Part shown: piece after piece, positions 55,801-64,000 of the stretch
Layout: every line of letters starts with the position of its first letter
How positions within the stretch are numbered: position 1 is the first letter of the stretch
Assembly: GCA_037176725.1 (NCBI GenBank)
Contig: JAZBRS010000026.1
Coordinates: forward strand, 99,059,501 to 99,123,500
Length of the DNA: 64,000 nt
Direction of reading: 5' to 3'
Source of the DNA: Posidonia oceanica
Lineage: Eukaryota; Streptophyta; Magnoliopsida; Alismatales; Posidoniaceae
Notes under the pieces: generated by a model
Told to the model about the DNA's origin: nothing
The model's database searches: none
The model's input: only the letters and a program-made list of their open reading frames with translations
Program-made: the position numbers and the translations under genes

Positions 55801-58795
55801 GCCGACGACCGTGAGCACTGTAGCAGTGAGCTACCAGAGCTTGCGGCCGCCGGCACAGGGGGCTGAGGGAGGCGCTGATCGGCGGAGGCGGTGCTCCCGG
55901 AGCTGGCGGAGGCAGGGCGGCGATCGGCGGAGGATGATGTGGCCTGGAACGTGCCGGAGCGCTCGCCGGAGCTCTGCAGAGGCTCAAGGGCTTGGTCCGG
56001 CCATTCGACCTAGCGGAGCTGCATTCCGAAGACCGGGGGAGCCTCCTGACGTCCGTGCGGAGCTGAGGGAGTCACCAGGATCACGTTCCACTGGCTGGAG
56101 CGTCGTGAAGGCCGGAGGACTGCGCTGGAGAAGATGACCGGACCAGCGAGCAGCAACGGAGCAGGAGGGCTGGAATCCTACTTCTAAGGGGTGGAGAAGC
56201 AACAGGGGAAGAAAAGGGAGCTAAGGGTGTAAAGAATTACCTGGCTCCGCGTCTGGAACGTCCTCCCGACCTCAGCAGTTCCGGAGCTGGCCGGCGACGT
56301 TCGTCCAGTCGCTGCGGTGATCGTCGGGCGTTCGCGGAGGTTGGAGCTGCCCTAGAGCGTCCTTCCGGTGCTTCTCGATCGGTCAGGTGGATGCTAAGGA
56401 GTTCGGAGACGGATCTGGAGTTTTGTGGGTTCAGCAAAGTGACTGGAGGTGGGGGGACGTTGTTGCTGCTCGTCGGACCTGATGGAGCCTTCGGGGAGGA
56501 AGCTGGAGGTCTAGAGAGTCGATTTGGATGGCTGGCCTGGGTTTCTGGAGAGTGTGGAGGGAGTTTGCAGGTTGGGTCGGTTTCTGGTCAGGAGGAGACA
56601 CAAGTGTTTGTTGTGGAGTTTGTGGTCTGTGGTGAACGGCCGGGCTTGAAGTCTGGTGTTTTGGAAAGGTGGAGGTCAGGCGGATTTCTGGGTGGATTTT
56701 GGGAAGAAGCTGCGAGCTGTGGTGAAGGATTTTCAATGGAGAGGGTCGTTCTGGAAGGTGTTGGGTGCTGAAGCTTTGAGATCGATTCTGGGAAGGAATC
56801 AGGGTATTTTTTGGGTTCTGGAAGAAGGGTGAGAGAGCTGGAGACTTGGTGTTTTCAGAGTGTGCCAAAAAGATCCCAGTTGTGAAGGAAAGAAATCGGT
56901 TTTGATCTCTTTTCTCTCCACTGAATTCAATGGTCTGAGGTCAAAGGAATGGATTTTTGCCATTGTTGGCAGAGCATGGGAGGGGTTGCTGTGCTGGTCT
57001 TCGGCCACAGGGCATGGTGGTGATGGAGGAGAGTCCATGGTGGTGTCAAGCGGAGGTTTGAAAAAAAAAGAGAGGGGTTGGCTGTCGTTTCTGTTGTGAG
57101 AGGAGGAGAAGAAGAATGGAAGAAGAAGAAGAAGAGAAGGAGGGAAAGAGGAGGGGCAAACGGGCTGTGGGCCGGAAAAAGAAAAAAGAAATAAGGAAGA
57201 AAGGGAGAAACGGGCTGACGGGCCCAGTAAGGGAAAAAGGGAAAGAAAAATGGGAAAGAAGGAAGAAAGAGAGGGAAAAGTGAGGAAATGAAATTAGGAA
57301 AAATAAATTAAAAATAAGTAAAAATACTAGAAAGGTTGTGTTGTGAGTTAGGATTTTAATTGGATTTTTTTACTGACTGTTTTGGGTTAATTAGTGTGTT
57401 TTGGGCTTGATTAGGGTTTTAGGGTTTTGTTTTGTTCTTAATTTGTTTTCCATTTGATTAAGTGTTTGTTAAATCTTTTAAATTGTTTTTAAAATTGTGT
57501 TTTTCTTGTTAGGCATTTAGGATGTTAATTAGGATTTTTTAGGATTTATTTTTAGGTTAATTAGGATGGGTTATGGGCTTTTAGTTTTAGTCTTTTAGGA
57601 TTTTCTTTCTTAAGTCTTTTGAATTAGGTTTTTGTGATTTTTTATTTGTTAACTTTTCTTGATGTTTTTTAATTAGGTTTCTCTTGTTTGATTAAGTTTT
57701 GTTAAATCTTTTTAATGTGTTTTGCATTTTCTTTTTGATTAAGTCCTTAGGTTGTTTTTTTCTTAGGTTTGTTAGGTTAGGCTTTTTCTTTCATTAATTG
57801 TTTATCTTAGTGTTCTTAATTGTCTTACTTTTTTTTTAAGGTTTGCTTTTTAATTATCTTGATGGGGTTTTTACCTTTGGTGGGTTTTGATTTTGTTTTA
57901 GTTTTTTTCCTTGATTTTACGGTATTTTCTTTTGGTTTGTTTTGCATTTTTTAGTTTGCATGCTTGATTTTCTTTTTAGCTTGATTTAATTAGGTTTAAG
58001 TTTTTAATTTTTGTTTAATGTTTTTAAATTGTTTTTCTTAGAGTTCTGATTTGTTTCTCTTATGTTTTGGAGTTTTACAGATTTTTAGGGCTTTTTATGG
58101 ATTTTAGCAAAAGAAAGAAAAGGAAAAGAGAAGGAGGAAGGAAATGGAAAAAGGGAGAAATAAAAGGGAAAGAGATGAGTTGGAGGAAAATGATTTTTTA
58201 AAATTCAGGGAAAAAGCTAAAAATAAAGTAAAAATAGGAATAAGATAGAGAAGGGATAGAAGCACAAAGAGGGCCCATAGCCAAGCAAGAAAAAGGGCAA
58301 GAAGGGGATGAAAAGAGAGATGATAATCAGGAGAGAGAGAGGAGAGAGAAAATGATAATCCCAGAGAGAGAAAAGGATAATTAGGGCAAATGAAGGTCTT
58401 AAAGGTCTTGGAATGGGATGAAAGTTGGTGGGTGGGTAGTCTAGGATTTGAGGAGCTGGCTCTGAAGTTTTGGTTTGATTCTGAGAAGGTTTTAGAGGGG
58501 TTTGAAGGTGTAGAAAAAGGAGAGTTTCACCTAGGTTTTCTAGGGTTTTTGGGAATGGTCTTGGGTTGGAAATTTCTAGGTTCTTGGATAGGTTTGCTAA
58601 GTGGGTGCTGGTGGGTTTTCCTATGGATTTTGGTCAGGTTTTGAGTTTGGGGAGAGGGGTAAAGGCTTAGGTCAAGTTTGCTTGGTTTTGAAGGGTAAAG
58701 AAGAGGATTAGGGTTTGGGTTTAGGTTAGGGTTCGAGTCCAGCAATCACTAGAAGGTCCCAAATGGTCCGAGCCTGTCAAGATGGGGTGTCAACA
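52896..58795 (-). mobile_element. Family-1 LTR (5,900 bp) shared by elements F and G
   Basis: Minus strand starts TGTTGACACCCCATCTTGAC at 58795 and ends GGGATTACTACA at 52896. A primer site lies on the left (5' LTR of F) and a polypurine tract on the right (3' LTR of G). The LTR matches A over most of its length. At about 56780-57160 (promoter zone) it instead resembles D and E, for example GGCTGTCGTTTCTGTTGTGAGAG, and lacks A's TATA motif: a mosaic LTR. Confidence 0.85.
53560..53870. repeat. Minisatellite of LTR F
   Basis: Units of about 30-36 bp with the core GGCACGCAAAACGGTGCC. It produces minus- and plus-strand open frames of up to 278 codons with repetitive Phe/Ala/Cys or Lys/Arg content. 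Confidence 0.65.
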
Positions 58796-58812
58796 GATGC
58801 CCCTCCCTGAGC
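58796..58812 (-). promoter_or_regulatory. Polypurine tract of element G
   Basis: Minus strand GCTCAGGGAGGGGCATC directly before the LTR start at 58795; same context as in C (13329-13345). Confidence 0.8.
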
Positions 58813-59719
58813 AAGGTCAAGTGGAGCGAGGCCGCTGCTCAGGGTTGACAAGACACCCCATCTGACCGACGGAAGCAGCGGTTTGCTATGGGCGTGAGCT
58901 ACTTATTCGGCAGATGCACCGAAGATCGTAGCCCGTTGCCGCAATGCAAAATGCAGGGTGCAGATGGATGAATGTGCAGTGTGTAAATGCAAATGGTATG
59001 CTTATGCTAAAGCTTACTGCGCTGTACTCCTCTGGGGGAAAGCGAGATGGTGCATGCACGCGGGAGGGTGGAAAATGCAATGCAAGATCGCCGGACAATA
59101 CTTCGGGAGAGTCGGGCGAGGGGGTGCGCTGAGCGGTGTGCAGCTCTAGCGCGGGGATGCCGTTTGCCAAGCTTCTGCTGTAGGCATAGGCGATGTGAGT
59201 GCTGAAAGTAAAAGGCTGAAAAGTAAAGATGCTGGAAAGTAAAGATGCTGGAAAGTAAAGTGTTGAGAAGTAAAGTGCTGAGAAGTAAATATGCTGTGGA
59301 TGTGCATGCTGTGGCGGGCGCAGGCCTGGGAAGGCGAAGGGCGGAAGTTGGTGTAAGGACTACAGAGGAGCAGTAGCGCAATAAGGGTGCAATGTTATGC
59401 AATGTTATGCAGTGGAATGCAGGGTATAAATAGTGGAGTGCCGGGCATACGGAACCGGGAAAACGATCCCAAGGCCGCATACTACTGCGAGTATCATCCA
59501 AAGCCGGCAAGCTGCGAAAGTCTTGCGGGTGCCGAGGATGATACCTTAGGCAATACACGAGCCAGGGGTTCGAATCCTAAGTGCGCGATGCCCGTGCAAT
59601 GATGGAATGCAGTACTAGGACTGACTCTACAAAGGACACAAGGAAGCTATATGATGTTATGCAATGCGAATGCTGATGATATGCAACAAAATGCTATTTA
59701 CTCTACGATGAAATGAGTG

Positions 59720-59965
59720 ATAAGTTAACGGACCTATCACCGGATAATTAGGGCTATCAGCCCACTGAGGAGTTAACGAACTCATCACCGGATAGTTAGG
59801 GCTATCAGCCCGAATGAGGAGTTAACGGACTCATCGCCGGATAGTTAGGGCTATCAGCCCGAATGAGGAGTTAGCGGACTCATCGCCGGATAGTTAGGGC
59901 TATCAGCCCGAGTGAGGAGTTAACGGACTCATCACCGGATAGTTAGGGTTATTAGCCCGAATGAG
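59720..59965. repeat. 49-bp tandem repeat, five copies
   Basis: GTTAACGGACTCATC landmarks at 59724, 59772, 59821, 59870 and 59919. Each unit holds GGGCTATCAGCCC, a 5-bp-arm hairpin. A diverged relative with the same period occurs in C (14090, 14139). Confidence 0.9.
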
Positions 59966-60029
59966 GGTGGAAAGGGGGCGGGATACCGAGCCAGGTAGAG
60001 GCCCAGAGATGCTCCCGCGACAGTTGGGG

Positions 60030-60375
60030 ATGTCAGCCCAATGCAGATGGAAGTGGGAAACCAAGGGGCAGCAAACAAGATGCCCCTGGTATCAGGATGA
60101 TACCAGGGGACAGCCGAAGCACTCCTGGTACCGAAATGCGAGGATGGATAGATGAATGGATGATAGGTTGACGAACCTATCGCCGAGCAGTTAGGGGTGC
60201 CAGCCCGATCGGGTGAGGGGGACGATACCACAGGGCAGCCGAAAAAGATGCCCCTGGTATCAGAATGATACCAGGAGACAGCCGAAGCGCCCCTGGCACC
60301 AGAATGCAAGGGTGGATGAACAGGCGGATGGATGATAGGTTGACGAACCCATCGCCGAGCAGTTAGGGGTGCCAG
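60030..60375. repeat. 172-bp tandem duplication with a near-perfect hairpin
   Basis: TGATAGGTTGACGAAC at 60161 and 60333, 172 bp apart. Each copy contains a hairpin: 60083-60109 (12-bp perfect arms CCCCTGGTATCA, 3-nt loop) and 60251-60277 (one mismatch). Confidence 0.85.
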
Positions 60376-60461
60376 CTCGGATGCAAAGAATGAGGGATGC
60401 GAATGGATATATAGAAAACAGGAAACCCCCCGTGGTGGCTGTGCAATGGTCTCAGCGCGGG

Positions 60462-63400
60462 TGTAGCGATCCCGATCGGAATCAGGCTCGCTATTTAGCG
60501 GCGATTGGATCCGAGGAAGAGGCTCGACTCGAAAACACTTGAAATCGAGGAGAAAAGAGAAAGATAAGACAAATCAGAGTCGCCACCATGTCTATTAACG
60601 GGAGACAAGGAAAACCGGGGGGAATGCGTGAATTATCATGCAAAACCAAGCAAGAAATGCAAAGCAAAGCAATGCAAAGGAAACAAATGCAAATACATGC
60701 AAATGAGATGACTCTAGCCTAGGATAAGGGCAGTATGGTCATTGCGGGCCAAAAGACAGGGCAAGGACTCCTGTTACGTGCGGGGAAGGTGTTAGGCACC
60801 CCCGACACGCTCGAAAATCGGTCTTTCTAGGCTTACGCTCGCATACGCAGGGAAATGCAGGATTGAATGCCTATGTGCATATGAATGCCTAAATGAATGC
60901 TCAAGGTGTGCTCTAAGTGGGAAGAGGCAAAGCAAGGAAAGTAAACGTGCTTTCTAAATGCTCAGCCGCGCTGTCTGTGTTCCGAACCGGGCGAAACCTA
61001 GCTCGTGAGAACTCCAGGCAGTAAGCATCACAGCCCTATATGCAAATGCAGGCGAAAAAGCAAAACAACGGTAAAACCATGCAATGCAATCGACACGCAA
61101 GCGAAAACGGCGTAAACCACGCAAAATTTGGCAAAAACAAGAAAGCGCGCAAAATGGTGCAAAAAGACAAGGTCGGCGAGCAAAACGGGCGAGAAAGCAA
61201 GGCGGCACGCAAATCGGTGCAAAAGACGGTGACGGGCACGCAAAACTGTGCCAAAAACAGGACGAGCGTGCAAAACGATGCGAAAGACAAAGCAGGCACG
61301 CAAAACGGTGCCAAAACGAGAACGGGCACGCAAAACGGTGCCAAAAGCTGCGAGATAAAACCTCGGAAAACTGTGCGAATGTTAAATGCAAAGAAAAGAT
61401 TAGAAGCAGAAAAAGGAGAAGCAGAACAGCGCATGTATGAGAACAGGCGCTGTTCAGGGCCACACAGAGTAGGTGTGAAGACCTACAAAGGGGAGGGTGA
61501 GCAAACGGAGGGATTACCACCTCTTTTGCGACCATTTCCCACTAAACCGTTCCACGGTGTGTCTCGCATGCTGCCCAAAGCTCGCGATGCGATCGGATCG
61601 TGGAAAAGGGGGAAGAAAGTTAAATTAAGTGGTAAATCCAGGGAAAACTTAACACAAAACACATGGAGAAACGCGAAACGGGGATCTGAGTTGATAGACA
61701 AGAAGAAGAGGTCCTATTCTACATGCTTAAAGAAACAGAAATCGAAAACGAGGAAAACTATGCAAATGGCATGCAAATGAATGCAATGCAGAGGTTTAGG
61801 AGGACATACCTAGAAATCCGGGAGCCTGATCTGAGATCTGCTTGGTCCATGCTGAAGAGCGCTTCACTGCGGTCGTCTGGGCAGCTTGCTTGAGAAGATC
61901 TAACGACCGGATCGGAAGATATCGCAGCTTCAAGGCAGGAAGGCCAGAACAGGGGAGAAGAGCAGATCTAGGTGTTCAGGAGGTCCTAGGGATGTGCAAA
62001 AGGTCCTCCCAAGTGAAGGGGAGCTAAAGGTGCTTAGTGTGTGCAGAGGGATGCTAAAATGCAAGGCTAAATGAATGCAGAATGCATGCACAAGCAAGAA
62101 GAAACAAGGGGAACAAATTTGGAAAAGACAGGAGTTCAAAAGCATTTTTGGAAAAGAAGAGGGGCTAAAATGCAAATTTTCACCAAAGATGGGGTCCACA
62201 GAGGAGGGTTTTGAAAACAGGAGAGGGCAGAGGGTTATTTTGCAAAAGACTGGGTTCAGAAAGCTTATTTGAAAAGAGGGTATGCATTGGAAGAAGTTTT
62301 GAAAACAAAAAGAAATCAGAGTGCAATTTTGGAAAAAACTAGGGTCTAAAATGCAAATTTTCCAGAAAACAGGGTTCTGGGGAGTCTGGGAATGCAAGTG
62401 GAGGGTCTACATGCAATTTTGTAAGCATAGGAGCTAAGATGCAACTTTAGGGGTAAAACAGTCTTTTTATATAGTTTTTAAAAGATGCAGGGACCTATGT
62501 GTGATTTTTGAATCATGCAGGGGTCAAATATGCAATTTTGTATGGTAAATATGCTCTGAAAACACTGATAAAGGACTGATGTGTAATTTTTGAAAAAAAC
62601 AGGGGCCAAAATGCAATGCAGTAAGCAAAAATGCATGCAAATGGTTACTGTCCATTTAAAATGGACCTAAATGCAAATATGCAAAAACAGGGGGGAAAAT
62701 ATGCAATGCAGTATGCAAAAATTAAAAATAAAACCTAAGTTACTACAGTGCATGGACCTATATGCAAAATCAAAAACATGCAGGGATGCAGAATGCAATT
62801 TCATATGGTAAAATTAATGCAATTAAATGAACTGGCTTAGGGCAGGACTTAAGTGCAAAAATCGAAAACAGAGGGGCTAAAATGCAAAATAATACAACAG
62901 CACAGCACAGTAAAAGGACTGAAAAGAAAATACTGAAAAGCACAGATATTCAGAGCAATTTAGCATGATATTTAATTAAAAACTAAGCTGATTAAATGAA
63001 TAGAGGACTAAAACGTAAAAATGAGATAACTTAAGGCAGACATGCAATATTAGCACAGAAACTATATAAACAGAAAAATAAAAGCACAGTGCTTGGCCGG
63101 CGGTGGCTGGCACTGTAGCAGCGAGCCACCGGCGCTCACCACCACCGGCACAGGAGGGCTGCGGGCGTCCGGACCGGCAGAGGACGATGTCGGCGATCGT
63201 GCGGAGCTCCGGAGACCAACTGGGGACCATTCTGCTGGCCGGAGCGCGCGGAGAGCAGGAGACCGACGCCGGAGAAGAAGGGAAGACCGGCGAGCTGCAG
63301 ATGGAGCTGGAAGGCTTGGAAGCCAACTATGATCAGCGGGGAAGCAGCAGGAGGAGGAGAGAGAGCGGGGAAGGTAAGAAAATACCTACGTCCGTGTCTG

Positions 63401-64000
63401 GAGCGCCCTCCCGACCTCAGCAGTGTCGGAGGTGGCCGGTGGAGGTCGTCCGGTCGCTGCGGGCGTCGCCGGCTGCTCGCGAGGGCTGGAGCTGCTTCAG
63501 AATGTTCTTCTGGTGCTTCCCAGTCGTCCGGACGCGAGCTTCGAAGCTCAGGCGGCGATTCGGCAACTTTGGGTCCACAGGTGGTAGCCGGAGGTGGGGG
63601 AAGTTGTTTGCTGCTCCTCAGGTTGGATGGGATCCTCCGGGGGATTGCTGGAGGTCCGGGGAACGGTTCTGGATTGTTGGATTAGGCTTCTGGAGAGCGT
63701 GAAGAAGATTTGGAGGTTGGGTCGGTTTCTGATCAGTGGAGAAGGCAAGTGTTTGTTGTGTTGCTCTCGGCCTGTGGTGAGGGAGAGGGCTGGAGGTCTG
63801 GTGCTCTGGAAAGGTGGATGTCTGGTGATTATCTGGGTGGAGTTTGATAGGAAGTGGTGGACTGGAGCGAAGGGAATTGAGAAGAGAGTTAGGTTGGGTT
63901 CAGTTGGCTTTTCAGGTGGATTTCTGGGGTGATTTCAGTGGGGGAATGGCCGTGAAATGGTGTAGGAATGAAGGCTGGTTGCTGGGTGGATTTCAGGGGG
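60462..64000 (-). mobile_element. Family-1 LTR of element H, running off the window
   Basis: Begins (plus coordinates) TGTAGCGATCCCGATCGG and follows LTR A colinearly: U5 block at about 60764, minisatellite at about 61140-61350, ATGCAA tract at about 62040-63100, GC-rich leader from about 63090. The left flank is G sequence ending GCGGG, with no primer site, so this is a 3' or solo LTR. The window ends before its U3. Confidence 0.85.
61140..61350. repeat. Minisatellite of LTR H
   Basis: Same family as in A, B and F. It underlies a 246-codon plus-strand frame rich in TQNGAK-like words, which I regard as an artefact. Confidence 0.6.

Larger units (their letters stand above)
58813..60461 (-). 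mobile_element. 3' untranslated zone of element G, cut by H
   Basis: Its first 150 bp is homologous to 13346-13490 of C (CTCAGGGTTGACAA, then GCAGATGCACCGAA). Further on, a GCTGAGCGGTGTGCAGCTC unit matches the C repeat near 13580. It then carries different arrays (49 bp and 172 bp). A run of GTAAAGATGCTGGAAA units of about 20 bp occurs at 59205-59290. No gene was found; H begins at 60462. Confidence 0.75.

Noticed and set aside
58728..58740. GGTTCGAGTCC B box near the end of LTR F
   Set aside because: Lies in U3 beside TTAGGG-like words; no cloverleaf. The match in LTR A is not conserved.
50341..58800. Target-site duplication for F (GATAG left, GATGC right)
   Set aside because: Only three of five bases match and the right flank is a polypurine tract, so the right edge is an internal joint, not an insertion edge.
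59560..59590. GGTTCGAATCC, a perfect RNA polymerase III B box, suggesting a tRNA gene
   Set aside because: The T-stem does not pair, no A box lies at the right distance and no acceptor stem closes.
61040..61780. A 246-codon plus-strand frame in LTR H
   Set aside because: Opposite strand to LTR transcription and built from the same minisatellite.

Overview
This is plant nuclear DNA made almost entirely of nested LTR retrotransposons. Nothing in it looks bacterial or organellar. The evidence is: LTRs that start TGTTGACACCCC (or TGTAGACACC) and end in CA; primer-binding sites (PBS) matching the 3' end of plant tRNA-Arg; a Ty3/gypsy pol with the Tat/Ogre domain order protease, RT, RNase H, archaeal-type RNase H, integrase; GT-AG introns; and degenerate Arabidopsis-type telomere motifs. 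An angiosperm is likely. I cannot name the species. No intact host gene was found.

Layout, left to right (all elements run on the minus strand unless stated). 1-7130: leader and 5.8-kb 5' LTR of element A, whose body lies off the left edge. 7131-11123: truncated plus-strand LTR of element B, of the same family, into which A inserted. 11124-35450: element C. Its 3' LTR (11124-13328) is cut by B. Its 3' untranslated zone carries tandem repeats. Two intron-containing plant-mobile-domain (PMD) pseudogenes lie on the plus strand, antisense to the element (17344-21348). Then come degenerate pol (22831-28489), gag (29065-31327), leader, PBS and a 3.0-kb 5' LTR (32448-35450). C sits inside the gag of element D. 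D's leader (35451-41418) also holds a 4.5-kb solo LTR, E. D's 5' LTR is 41419-45595. 45596-50345 (segment I) is the DNA into which D inserted: five tandem-repeat arrays and the 5' half of a third plus-strand PMD gene. That gene is cut at 50346 by element F, an internally deleted copy. F's 5.9-kb LTR (52896-58795) has a PBS on its left and a polypurine tract on its right, so it is shared with a second unit, G (58796-60461). Element H (3' or solo LTR from 60462) runs off the right edge.

The coding parts belong to one replication cycle: gag makes the particle, protease cuts the polyprotein, RT and the RNases H make DNA primed from tRNA-Arg and the polypurine tract, and integrase inserts it. Every copy seen is broken. 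Stops in C are all explicable as cytosine-deamination decay. The most unusual content is the antisense, intron-bearing PMD genes carried by a Tat-type element, and repeated LTR-terminus/PBS duplications, including a fossil PBS core inside LTRs of all three families seen (A/B/F/H, D/E and, degenerate, C).
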